From Polytrichum commune (taxonomy: Eukaryota; Streptophyta; Polytrichopsida; Polytrichales; Polytrichaceae): a DNA stretch of 64,000 nucleotides. The notes below the pieces were generated by a model. It did no database searches. It was not told where the DNA came from and was given only the letters and a program-made list of their open reading frames with translations. The stretch lies in the NCBI GenBank assembly GCA_950295325.1, contig OX485803.1:76647554-76711553 (forward strand), written 5' to 3'. Each line of letters begins with the position of its first letter. The first letter of the stretch is position 1. This document shows, piece by piece, positions 1 to 10,906 of this stretch. A program made the position numbers and the translations under genes.

Positions 1-799
1 AAGGTTGCGGCGACCATCGAATCAACTCCCCCGGAGAATCCACACAAAACATGGTCGTTCGGCCCGATCGCCCTCGCGACGGATCTCACCGTCTCAGTGA
101 GCACGTCCCCGAGGTGCCAATCCCAAGGGATTTCGTGACGACACACATTTAATAGCAAATGCCGCAGAGCCTCCGTCCCATGCTCAGAATGGGTGACCTC
201 CGGGTGGTATTGCAATGCGTATATGTTAGTATCCGGGTTTTCTAGAGCCGCAATCTTGCCTTCAGCGCTCCTTGCCACAACTCGAAAACCGGAGGGTAAC
301 AGCTCCACCGCTTCGTCATGGCTCATCCACACCGTTTGCTCAACTACGTTCTCCTTGACGCTCTCCGACGCCTCATTTGCATACAGCTTGCTGTCGGTTG
401 CGGTATCAACGGTGATCGTCATGCGGCCATACCCTTGGCAGTCGGCTCGCTCGACCGTCCCTCCGAGCAATTTGACGATGAGGTGCAGGCCGTAACAAAT
501 GCCCAACACGGTGACACTGGCTCTTTGGCTGAAGTCAAAGAACCCGTCGGGACCCTGCGAGCCAGGGACGTGCACCGAGTGAGGAACCCCCGAAAGAATG
601 ATGAGCAAAGGGTTTAGGGCTTCGATGTCGGATAATGCCAAATTATCTCCGGCCAGCTTGCACATGCGCCAATGTTTTCCTCCCAAATGCGATGCATGAT
701 AAGGTGAGTACATGGTGAGCCGAAGTCGAGAATTAACACTGGCACATTGCGATCATTATCGTTCTTATCGCGACGACCGTTGTCGAGTCTCGGAGTCAC
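1..799 (-). pseudogene. GMP synthase (glutamine-hydrolysing), 5' part, frameshifted and cut by the window edge
   Basis: The family makes GMP from XMP, using glutamine as ammonia source. On the minus strand one frame is open from about 655 down to base 1. It shows the class I glutamine amidotransferase core: LSGVPHSVH, the nucleophile motif GICYG, the WMSH segment and HPEVTHSEH with the catalytic His and Glu. The start of the ATP-pyrophosphatase domain follows, with its P-loop FSGGVDS at about 20-35. The N-terminal start VLILDFGS lies in another frame (614-799), so a frameshift falls near 650-665. No in-frame ATG precedes it; a stop lies just upstream. The piece has no introns and is much more GC-rich than its surroundings, which suggests a retrocopy or a decayed copy. 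A sequencing error, or a real gene with an unseen first exon (an AG acceptor lies just before 799), is also possible. The C-terminus lies outside the window. Confidence 0.75.
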
Positions 800-1030
800 C
801 TAGAATGTGCATGTCTTTGTTGTCGTCGGTAACATGCAACTCTAGAATATCGACTATCGCGGAATAGTCGACATTGTTGTAATGAACATCGATCGGTCGG
901 TGTACAAATGCTTGAGCTACATTAGGTACTTAAGCGGCCACCACTTCAATAAATCATAGGACCTGTTCCTGAAGCTTTATCTTGATCACGTGACTTGGCG
1001 TTGACCTCAACTTCAAGGTGCACTTCTAGC

Positions 1031-2125
1031 CAGGCCATAAATTTGACACCCCAGCCAAATTTCCAGGGGACACCCTGTCCCAAATTTTGGGCTTGCTCCA
1101 ATTTTTGGGTGTCCTCATAAATTTCTCTTAAATTTTTTTTTTTGTCAAAATAGGTACAATTTTGAAAAATATATAATATCATTTCAAAATCTCAATTAAA
1201 AATCAAAAAAATCACTACATATCATAACTTGCAATGCAAATCAAACCTACAAGCGGCGGCCTTTCATAGCACACCACTTTACCCATACTTGTTCAAAGTC
1301 AATGGCCTCTATGGGGATTTTTGCCATTGCAACTCTCATTTGTGCTTCCAAAGTCTCTTATACCAAACTACACCGTAAAGTAGATTTAATATGATTTTGA
1401 GTAGAAAATCCTCTCTCACAAGAAGCTGTACTAGCAGGAATTACAAGAACAGCTTGCCACAACTTTGTCATATGAGGATATCTTCCAACATAGTCCAAAT
1501 TGGAAGAATAAACCATCCAAGCTTGGTGCATTTTAAGACCACCACATGAAATATGAAGTGTATCCAAAAAACCTCGAAGCTCTGATTTTAAACCACGCTC
1601 ATCAAAAAGATTCCCTCCATTAGTGCAGAAGTGGTCAATGAAACTCTGAAGCCATAAACGAGCATTTTGATGAAGAAGTGTCAAGTCTGTTGAAAAACAG
1701 ATAGGGCTAAATAGCTTAGCTGCATTGAAGAGCTTCAAATCAGGAAATCGTTGCTGCAATGATTCTATCACCTTAACCACATAGGCCTGTGCAATCACCT
1801 TGCACCCATGGAGGGTACCATCACCACCAAACTCAATTGCATGAGGCAATGGTGCATAATGCAATATATGTGAATGCACCACTCCTGTAGAGTCTTGAAA
1901 ATGGATCTCACCACCTCTAGAAATGTCCAAAAATTGTGCCACAAATTTGGTATCCGCTGATAGGCCCTACAAGTACAGGGGACACCCTGAATTTTTTTTG
2001 AGTGTAAAAAGGACACCCTTGTAGGATTTTTGGGTGTCCTCGGGGACACCCTGTTTGAGATTTGGGTGTCCTAGGACACTCTAGGAAGCAAAATACACCC
2101 CCCAGGGTGTCAATTTTATGCCCTG
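1031..2125 (-). mobile_element. hAT-superfamily DNA transposon remnant, complete ends
   Basis: The left end CAGGCCATAAATTTGACACC (from 1031) is the inverted match of the right end, whose reverse complement reads CAGGGCATAAAATTGACACC (ending 2125). An exact 8-bp duplication CTTCTAGC flanks it (1023-1030 and 2126-2133). CAGG-type termini with an 8-bp duplication are hAT hallmarks. The 1.1-kb interior has only the C-terminal part of a transposase, so this copy is an internally deleted, non-autonomous derivative. Motifs such as GGGTGTCC and GGACACCC recur next to both ends and may be subterminal transposase-binding repeats. Confidence 0.85.
1358..1942 (-). pseudogene. hAT transposase, C-terminal fragment with dimerisation domain
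   Basis: This 194-aa frame ends with W-x-x-V-L-V-IPASTASCERGFS followed by IKSTLR. That is the typical hAT C-terminal dimerisation signature, closest to plant and animal ZBED/ZMYM-like hAT proteins. The N-terminal BED zinc finger and most of the RNase H-like catalytic core are missing. The frame stops soon after the signature, earlier than usual. It sits wholly inside the TIR-bounded element 1031-2125 and is not expected to be functional. Confidence 0.7.
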
Positions 2126-2133
2126 CTTCTAGC

Positions 2134-5100
2134 CACTCTGAATTGTCTTTACATTTGGAGGTTTTTTCAAAAGGTACTGATTATTTTTAAAGTGTAACCA
2201 ACAAAAAATAGACCCAACTAAAAAATATTCACAAGATCCTAACTTTAGTTTAGTTTCTGCATCTATTTTTCTGAAAGGACTCCAAGAAGCAAGAATCCTA
2301 AATATGATGAAATTCCAAGCTTTTTAAAGACCCAAATCAGACTACACTCTGACCTCTGTATTATCATGCATGTGCCAGCCAAAGTGCTCGTGATCTTAAG
2401 GAGGTCTGTGGCATTAACATGGATGTGTGATATTAGAGGAATTTAGTATAGTGTGTGACATTATGAAGCAATGCCAAAATTGATGATTTCATATAAGGGA
2501 CACATATTATCTCTCAAAGTTGTAGACATATGCAATGCTCAAACTTTCTTGGATATGTTTGGTCATATTTTCATAACAATACATACAAATGTTGAGAATA
2601 AGTACAAGTACAAAAAAATACTTCTATTTTAAAAAATAAAAAAATAAAATGATAATGGTCACGATCAACCATGCAACATAAAACTCTTGGTATCAGACTT
2701 CCTGGTGGCAATTATATGAGCAATGCACATTCTACTCGGGGGGGGGGGGGGGGGGAGTCATTGGCGGAAATCATGAAAACAACGTGCAATAATAAATAAG
2801 GTCTAATATATTCATTGTAGATAAATTTTGCAAAAAAACGTACATTTAATATAGGGGGTTTTTAAATAATGAAACATGTTTACATGTAGAATACCATCAC
2901 ATATAAGGCTTCTTTTATCTATTCAGTACATGTAAAATAGCGTGGAAACAATTACTAGGTGTAGCGAGTCTAGGGTAGGGTTTGTGCTAGTGGATGAAAA
3001 GAGGTAATGTTTTTGTTGAAAAAGCTTGGATGAATGACTTCGTAGGCTGGCTGGCTTGAACGTTACCAAACCAACATATCTAATGTGAAGTTAATGTTCT
3101 CTACCTATGTGCCGGGAGGGAAAGTTTTAGCGCATTGTTTGAATTGCAATCTTCTTTCCAATTTTCTTTGGCAATATAAGTAAAACAGGGTATTTGTAAA
3201 CGATTCCCTCAAAATTTATAATTACTGATAGGGTGTATTAAAATACAAGAATTTACCTTTATTTTGAAAAATGCCATACCTTATAATATTTTTTGCAAGG
3301 TAAATAGCCCCCCGATAAATAGGTCCTGAGCACACGTGTATGCATTAATATAAGAGGGAGCTTTGTAATTCAAGAAGGTGCCACAAATTTTGTTGATGCT
3401 CATGATGGGTTAAGTGAAATCACTTGTAAGTGATGCTACGCCCAAAATGATAGAAAATGATTCAAATTTCAGCCCACCTGGAAATGAAGATTAAAGAATG
3501 ATATATATACTAGTTCATGCAAGAAATTACAAAGCCAAGTCACATTTAAACTCCCATAGGGGCATGATCTACAAGATTTGGCATTGAAGTTGGTGCATCC
3601 TTCCATCTCAAGTTTTGAACTCAACAACTATGGGGTTGATTATGTCAGTGATTTTAACCTTTGCAATTAGAAGCTCCGCAACATTTGAACATCAATTGGA
3701 AACTAGGTGTCAAAACACATGAGCCTCCAAGAACCTAGATTCCTGAAGCATGTGTGTTATAGAGGTCTTGTGTGTCTCTGAAGCATCTAGAGCTTTGAAG
3801 CTTAGAGGAGATTGCTAAAGTCCAACATCCTCACCCCCTACAAATTACTCAAACTTGCACAAGTCCTAGATACCAATCAAACCTTGCAGTCATTAATTAT
3901 CAACTCACAAATTAGGTTCCCTTCTTCCTTTTGTTTTGTTTTGCTTTGTGTTGTTTGTTTGGTGTCTTTATTCACATTATAGACTTGTGACAAGGCAACC
4001 TAAACCATCAACTCACAACATAAGGAAAGAAAAAAAACTTCGAGACTTCCCAAAATCTTTAATTTGTGCTTCCTACACACTCTTTAAACCCTAAATCCTC
4101 AACCATGAGGGTGCTTCCTTGGTGATATGAGAGGGTTATGTGACAACAAGGAGGAAGATTTGAACTAATCAGATCCATTCCCTAGGATTTGGGGATATAA
4201 GAAAGGGAGTGACGTTATGGAGGTTGGTGTGTATGTAACAAAGTTGATAATTTTAGTGCTTATGCTATATATAAATTCTAGCTATAAGAAGAAGAAAAAT
4301 TACATTTTAAAGAAAGTAAAATGGGTATATCAACTTGATTCTTAAACCAACTTGACATGTGGCACACCTCAATTTTCATGATAGTGGACCTTTACCTCTA
4401 ACAACTTCATGAATCTTCCAAACCAATTTCATAAATCCTCCAAACCAAGCGGTTCTTGTATTCTCAACTTCTCAACATCTCATTTTGCAACATCTGGTTG
4501 TTGATGAGAGCCTTTGTACTAAGTCTAACAATAAAATCAATTTGGGAGCGAATTTGAGTGCCCACATACAACTTTCTAGTTTTCTAGTGTGTTGATCTAG
4601 TTATGTAGCACATTCGGGTTCTTTTGCGAGGTTTTGTAATGGTTACCTACCTCAAGGCCTCTTTTGCACAACTCAATAGAAAGTGATAGTACTGTGTTCT
4701 TTTTTTGCATCCTTTATGTTCGCAAAGTCTAATACATAGATTTCATTCAAATTCACAAAGTTTATACAAATTCACAAATTATAGATAATCATAGAACTCA
4801 CAATTTATTCAAATCACTTGAGTTGTCTAGAGTGAATAAATTAACAAATTCTATGATTACTTATGATTTACAAATCTGATTTATTCAACTGATTCCTTCA
4901 TAATTTAATCAAATTACTTTAGTCATCTCCTAGATAATCATAGAATTTGTAGGGGCCTATTGTAAGTAACCAAAAATTATGACTTTGTTAAACCATTTCA
5001 TATTTCAGCTGGGGGGCCCGGAATTTCTTGAACCTGGTGTATGTTTCTTCACAATGTACTCAAACTGTCCATTTAAATTTCTCTCATGATTTGTAGCTCC

Positions 5101-5524
5101 TGATCAGAGTAATCATAAAAAGAAAGTTATAAACTCAAAGTAAAAGTCACTTGTGGAGCACAGTAAGACAAGCAACCATCAAAAACCAGAGAAACTGCAA
5201 AGATATGCATCACAATTTGTCCACATAGGAGAGTTTATTGCCACCACAAATCAAAACGTCATACAAATTTTATATACATGATCATGTCATGCCCAATACT
5301 TCAAAAAAGAAAGGCCTCAGTTATTTACTCCATGGGTATCAAAATTTACATTACAACTGCGAATTTGACATTTTAAACTAAATCAATAGATAATTCTCTT
5401 TGCACTGATAAAACAAACCCACCCACTTACACAAGAAGTGTCAACTAGAATTTCCAGGAATTTTTGGACATATTCATGAAACAACTTGTTCCCAAATGTG
5501 CACACACATAACTCTCAGCCTATC
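2134..5524. other. Intergenic region without a recognisable gene
   Basis: AT-rich sequence with many stops in all frames. Visible items are a G homopolymer near 2740-2756 and an imperfect inverted repeat around 4785-4872 (arms with ATAATCATAGAA). An isolated TGGTATCAGA at about 2692 resembles an initiator-Met primer-binding site but has no recognisable LTR. The last ~150 bases before 5525 would be the 3'UTR of the GEM-like gene. Confidence 0.5.
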
Positions 5525-8500
5525 TTATGTCTTGACGTAAGGGTTGCTGGTGGGGGCGGCTCCTTGCGTTGATGGGTAGCTTGGGGGTGCAGCATTGTTG
5601 GAAGTTGTTGGGGGCACTCCTCCAACTGGGTTAGGCTGATGAGAGCTTGACCTCATTCCCGAAAATGGAGATTTCAAGCCACCGTTGGGATCAATTTCTC
5701 CAATGTGTAGGAGCGCTTCTTGCATGTTTTTCACACCTTTGTCGTAGTTCACGAATCCCATGAACCAAAAGTCATGCCCGTCTTGTGTGACCACTTGAAT
5801 GTACTTCTCCAAAGGCTTGTTCTCATTGAACGAAGGAATCACCTCCTTCACCTTTTCCAATGGCACAACTACCTGCTCACATGAAGCAAGTACTTTAGGA
5901 ACCAGAATCAAAGGAAATTCCTAAATGGCTACAAGGGGTGAAGCATTTTCAGAGACACAAAAAGGATTGAAGCTATAAAACCAACAATACCAAAGCCTTC
6001 TTTAGAACTCTTAACGTAGACATGCCTGATTCAATCACACTTATTTTGATTAAACACCTATTTTTGAGTGACATGTGGTTAGATACGACTCCGAGAACAG
6101 ATACTGAAAGACATGTGTTCAATAGAGACTGGATTATGTGTTCCAAATATGTTAACTGTTCTAAGTTCAATAGTCAACATAATTGGGGGGACCTAAATGA
6201 CGACTTAATGATTACAAGAATCTTCACTTTGATAATGCATAAGATACTAATATGAGCTATATTCTGAGGAAACTGGCTACAGGCTCGATTTGGACTTGGT
6301 AATCATCTTGTACTACCTAATCGTGTGTTTCATATTCTAGGAGAAGTGAGCTAGTCAAACAAAATACCTATTTCAGACCCATCTACCATAAATGTTATGT
6401 TGATATGTGGGCAATTCACATAGAGAACAACTGTGCATGCCATTTCATGATCAAGCAAGGTGATAAACGATTTCAATATCTACTACATGTGAAAGGAAAA
6501 AGAAGTGGTAAAACTTTACTCAGTATATATGGATCTTTGAAAACAAACCAGTTGTGTGATTCATAAAGTCACTGAAAATGGAAGGTAAAAGTCATGATTG
6601 GTCTTACCTTGTAATAACTCCAAGCTTGCTGACCAGGGTTGGGAGCGTAAGAAAGAGGACGGTCACTGCAGAATGAGAATTTCAAGTTGGAAACATATAG
6701 AGTACCCGCGACAGGTCCAGTGGAAGTGGACAAGTAACAAGCGTATGTCTTACGCAGCTGTTCACCATTATCCATTCCAAAGGTGGCCTTGTACACACCC
6801 TCGAAACCACCTTCTGAGATCAGCTTTGCTCCCGCACTCATTTTCCCCCAGGCTGTGTCAGTCATTGAAGGGCCCACCTTCACTGCACCACCAAGCAGTA
6901 AATTACAATCAGTACTTTTGATTACATTTTTCACTAAGGTAGACAACCCTTGTTCGATTACTTATCTTAATTAGACCTCCATTTCAGTGACATGTGATTA
7001 GGTGTGGCTCCAAGAATAAAAACCAAAAAGACATGTGTTTAAAAGAGACTAGACTACATGCTTAAAATATGATAACCATTCTAGGCTCCATAGTCAACAC
7101 AATTGGGGAGACTTATATGACCACTTAATGAACACAAGATTCTTCACTTTGAAAATGAAAAAGATATTCATGCAAACTCCAAAAATTGCGAGGAAAGAGA
7201 CTTCGACCTCAATATGGATTTGCTAACCATCTCGTACTAATCACGTGTTTCATATGCTAGGAGAAGTGGGCTAGTTGGGAAAGTAACCATTTAAAATGCA
7301 TCTATGATAAAAAAAAATTGAAAAAAATTGAAAGTTATATCACTTGTCCAACCAAAAGAAATTGAAGTTTATATTTGGTGCGACTGCTGTGTGAAGCTTA
7401 GTATAGTGAGAACTTACAATGGCCCCACACATTTCCAGCAATTCCTTCCGCTTTGGTTGCAAAATTCCTGAAGTTCTCCACAATCCCGTTCATGGGACCT
7501 GCAATGAAAACAACAAAAAGTGAGTCAACAACTTCATAAACTAATCACAATACAAGCAATCAATGCTGAATAAGAAAATTTATATTTGACAAGTTTGGAG
7601 ATTGCCAACTTGCAGAAAATGATAATAAATGTTTTACTAGACATGTATTGGACATCAAGAAAGTTGCTTGAAACTAAGGGTGAGTTTCCATGTAGGCCAC
7701 TTGCCCACTACATTCTAGATAGTAGTGAGTCGGAGGTGTTTGCATGTAGGTAAGCACAAGACGCCATCCAACCACATTCCAATGGTCTGCTAGAATGTGA
7801 AGGACTGTGGTCACGGACTGTTAAGACATTGCATCCACTATAGAATCTTTTACCTACAAGTGTTGGTCACCGAATGATTAAGACCAGCTGAAGACTCAAG
7901 AGAACCACTGTTGGTCTAGAACTTCATCCTTGGTAACCAGGAGGAAAAGGTTGGTAAGTGGGCCCAAATTTGAGACGATGGGAATAACTAGTTGGCACAT
8001 ATGAACCCTACCCCACCAGATTCCCACTCCATTTCGGTGGCTTCGTCTATATTCACACTAGAATCTGGTGGGCAAACAACCTATATGGAAACTCACCCTA
8101 AGCAAAATACAACCCATCAATGCTACATACAAAAATTCTTAAAAAATAAAAATAAAAATCATACACTCCGAGTGGAAAACTTGCTTGTAAAGTAAGCACA
8201 ACACAATGCTAGTTATAGAACTTGCACAATGCGAATTCCAAAGCTAAATCTGGTTGACTTCAATACATTCACACCAAAAAGGAAAAATAGCAATCACATT
8301 GTCTGCACAAAAAGCTTGCTTGAGAACTAAGCACAACACAACACAAACACTGCATTACTAAATGTAAGGCTACCACATCACAGATCCCAAATCTGCTCAA
8401 CTTGAACAAATTACCACACACCAAATAGAAGGAACAAAACAGCCACACAATCTGTACGGATGGAGAGCTCGTTTAAAAACTAAGCCCAACTCCAACAAGC

Positions 8501-9524
8501 AATGAACTTGCACATAGCAGATTTGAGTCAAATCTGCTTGGAAAATTCACAACACAAACAATCAATACTAAACACACACAAAATTGTACATCACAGATTC
8601 CAAATCTGCTCCACTCCTACAAATTCACACCCAATTCAAATCTGATTCACTTCAACAATACACATCAGCAAAGCATAACCACCCATCCACTTGTGCACAC
8701 GAAGCACTTGCTTAGAAACTACGCACAACACAAACAGTCAATGCTAAACATAAAATCTACTCATCGCACATTCCAAATCAAGTCTGCTTCACTTCATCAA
8801 ATCCACACCCAAAAAGCAAAAACAATCATCCACTTCGCACGCAAAGTACTTGCTTCAAAACCAAGCACAACACAGACAACCATTGCTATACCCAAAATTT
8901 CCACATCAAGATTTCCAACTCCAACCCAAAAGCAAACAAAACAATCACACGAAAAGCTGAATTGAACTTACTCTTTCCGGAAGCTGGGACATCCTGAGTC
9001 TGCACATAGGGGCTCCCAGGCTGATGCCCAACAGGGACAGTCCCCGCGACACCAGGCTGCGACGGAGACTGGTTAAACTGGTTCACAATGGGAGTAGACT
9101 GCTGAGATCCACTAAACAATCCCTTATCAGTCTTACTGGTTCCAGTGGCAGCGTCGTAAGCCCCACTGGGTTGCCTTCTCAATCCTCCTCCACCCACACC
9201 CACACCCACACCAGGCCCGGCCGACTTGTCACTCGGTGACCTCCCCAGAGACATGGTGCGGTTACTGCCAAAAGTGGTGGGAGAGGTAGCGGCAATTGCC
9301 GCATTCGGTGTGGATGATGCAGCTGTCACGTTGTCTGGATGTGAGCTTGGCTCCGCTGGATCACCCATCGGCGGAGCTCCGAACATGTGTCCCCCAGCTG
9401 CAGCTGTTGGTGCTGTGGTGTCATTGTTGTCGTTGCTCAAATTGGGGTATGGGGAGTATTCTTGGGTTCTCTGCTCCTCGCGGAACAGTGGCTCGTCGTG
9501 TGAGTGGTCGGTGTGCCCGCTCAT
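5525..9524 (-). CDS. GEM-like protein (GRAM domain, ABA-responsive/GLABRA2 expression modulator family)
   Basis: Coding exons are 9524-8972, 7498-7418, 6882-6608 and 5872-5525. All have GT..AG junctions and consistent phase, giving 418 aa. Residues 1 to ~184 are a Ser/Pro/Gly/Thr-rich, probably disordered region. The segment NFRNFATKAEGIAGNVWGH leads into the GRAM domain (about 212-350). Its family motifs are GPSMTDTAWGKMSAGAKLI, CYLSTSTGPVAGTLYVS, FCSDRPLSY, KYIQVVTQDG and DFWFMGF. A proline-rich tail ends in NPYVKT. GRAM domains bind phosphoinositides or proteins; plant GEM family members act in hormone-responsive and epidermal or reproductive development. I cannot say which paralogue this is. 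The start is the first ATG of exon 2, after a 5'UTR intron. Introns 2-4 are packed with repeats. Confidence 0.9.
6031..6355 (+). repeat. Dispersed repeat family A, copy 1 (GEM-like intron 4)
   Basis: Shares blocks with copies at 6955-7290, 14550-15490 and (inverted) 54225-54750: a GTGGTTAGATACGACTCC-like head, then CATGTGTTCAATAGAGACTGG, GTCAACATAATTGGGG and a tail close to CGTGTGTTTCATATTCTAGG followed by AGAAGTGAGCTAG. No coding capacity and no clear terminal repeats. It lies entirely within an intron. Confidence 0.7.
6955..7290 (+). repeat. Dispersed repeat family A, copy 2 (GEM-like intron 3)
   Basis: Diverged direct copy of 6031-6355 with the same block order, including GATAACCATTCTAGGCTC and AGTCAACACAATTGGGGAGA. 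Two copies in adjacent introns of one gene suggest repeated insertion or a local duplication spanning exon 4. Confidence 0.7.
7678..8098. mobile_element. PIF/Harbinger-like MITE in GEM-like intron 2
   Basis: The left end GGGTGAGTTTCCATGTAGG matches the inverted right end, GGGTGAGTTTCCATATAGG, and similarity continues for about 50 bases (CCCAC...GATTCTAG). It is flanked by TAA on both sides (7675-7677, 8099-8101), the 3-bp duplication typical of PIF/Harbinger. It is 421 bp and non-coding. A second, disrupted copy lies at 60044-60768. Confidence 0.75.
8165..8945. repeat. Degenerate tandem array in GEM-like intron 2
   Basis: The phrase TTGCTTAGAAACTAAGCACA followed by ACACAAAC recurs near 8179, 8311, 8466, 8704 and 8847, separated by CA-rich sequence with CCAAATCTGCTTCACTTCA-like blocks. 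Spacing is roughly 130-240 bases. The array ends just before the exon 2 donor at 8971. Confidence 0.6.
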
Positions 9525-9560
9525 CTTTGTAAAACTGTTTTACTCTTCAGACTTGAATTC

Positions 9561-10410
9561 CTGCAAGAAATTTTCAAATCATTCGTAACCACCATGTTAC
9601 AAGATGTCGAATCATCCTAACCTCAGTAGTAGTAATGGTTGGATTTGATCTACTTTCAAGAATTCAGCGGAGGAATTGGGTGTTGTTTACATATGTTGTT
9701 TATGGTTCATTCGTCCATCAAGGTATGGGTGGAACTCAGATTCCGGATGGCATGGCATCCGATGTGGCAATTCTTTTGCAGAGAATCATTACTCCTCTCT
9801 TTTTAATTCTCAAACTGTGCTATGACAGGTACTCATCAGGTCAATTTGAGAATCATGATCACATCCTCCTCAATGTCATCCCAAATATGCCAACACATAG
9901 CGGTGTCTTCCAAAAAACATGCGTTCTGTGCTTCCTACCCACTTGTCTTTAGATTAAACAAAGGTTTCCAGACACTTTGGCCCACTAAATCGCATGTGAA
10001 CTACCATGTGTTTTGCGATCCCAAAATCCTCCCGAGCTAAATTAATGAATGTTCGTCCACAAACACACATACACTGAGAAATTTCACAGAATCTGCACAT
10101 AACCCTCAGGTTCGGCGATGCCTACCAAACAGAAGCAAACCCCGAAACCCCGAAATCCCAGATCCCAAAACCCCACACAAGCATCTGCACAACCATGCAT
10201 ACATTCATTCATTCACCATACCCATACCCGTGCACCCATGATTCTAATAGGAGACAATAGATGACTCACCTGAGAGATGAAGATGAAGAAGCAGAGAGGG
10301 CAGCAAACTTCACCAAACTTAAGTCAAGTCAGGAAGCGTAAACTTTATATCTCTCGTTGTTGTTGGTGATTGGCGACGGAAAAAGCGATCAAAATGGTTG
10401 CTCGAAAAGG
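9561..10410 (-). other. 5'UTR intron and first noncoding exon of the GEM-like gene
   Basis: On the minus strand CTCAG|GTGAGTC at 10270/10269 is a strong donor, and TTGCAG|GAATTC at 9561/9560 is a good acceptor. This removes a ~709-bp intron and leaves 36 bases of leader before the ATG at 9524. The first exon would run from about 10400 to 10270. It has no long frame and is inferred from the splice sites and the TATA box upstream. Confidence 0.6.
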
Positions 10411-10419
10411 CCTGAATTC

Positions 10420-10437
10420 AGCACTTATATAAGTGCT
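10420..10437 (-). promoter_or_regulatory. TATA box inside a perfect 18-bp palindrome, GEM-like gene promoter
   Basis: AGCACTTATATAAGTGCT is its own reverse complement and contains TATATAA. It lies ~20-30 bases upstream of the inferred transcription start of the minus-strand GEM-like gene, a normal TATA spacing. Whether the palindrome matters beyond the TATA core is unknown. Confidence 0.5.
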
Positions 10438-10674
10438 TCCAAAGATGGGTTACAACTTGAACTAGGGCGGAGATTGAAGTTGGGCGATGTTGCGAATACG
10501 TTCGGACGGTGCGACGAGCATGCGTGTGAAGGGATCTGCGCTCTGGAAATGGCAACGAAGGAGAAGATGGGAAAGAGGAGCTTCGGAAGGAACAGCGAAG
10601 ACGGGGTCCTCTCGACAAGCCACCGCCCGCCGCGTGTTGCACACGTGGCGATCATCGGTGCGTTATTCTTATTG

Positions 10675-10906
10675 ACGTGGACAAATCGGTCCTGCGTGTA
10701 AGTCTTGTCCCCCGCCCTGTCACCCGGTGAGATCGATTAGGTAGGTAGGTGCATAGGATGTTGATAGATATAGGTCGGTACTTTTGTAAAAACAATTAAA
10801 GAATTTATGAATTTTTGGGCATTTTAAATCGAATTTAGTGGGAATTGTAGGGTTTTTGACACTCAAAGGTTGGGAGCTTGATGAAAGGAGCCTCTTTCTT
10901 ATGTTT
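10675..10906 (+). repeat. Left part of a duplicated unit, interrupted by the Mutator-like element
   Basis: GTGTAAGTCTTGTCCCCCGC occurs here (about 10697) and again at about 13241. ACACTCAAA..GTTGGG.GCTTGATGAAAGG followed by ATGTTTGTGCATCAC is seen at 10859-10907 joined to 13181 (once the element is removed), and again near 13821-13886. The region is therefore a tandem duplication of GEM-promoter-flanking DNA, with the Mutator-like element inserted into the first unit. Confidence 0.6.

Noticed and set aside
193-617. Plus-strand frames of ~100 aa at the left edge
   Set aside because: Antisense to the GMP synthase frame, whose catalytic motifs make the minus strand the coding one.
2690-2702. 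TGGTATCAGA as a retrotransposon primer-binding site
   Set aside because: No LTR, polypurine tract or gag-pol around it; a ten-base match alone is weak. The similar site near 17700 is kept only as a low-confidence remark.
8165-8945. CRISPR-like array
   Set aside because: Units are long, diverged and without conserved repeat/spacer structure; this is a plant intron.
9024-9588. Plus-strand frames opposite the GEM-like exon 2
   Set aside because: GC-richer exon gives chance antisense frames.
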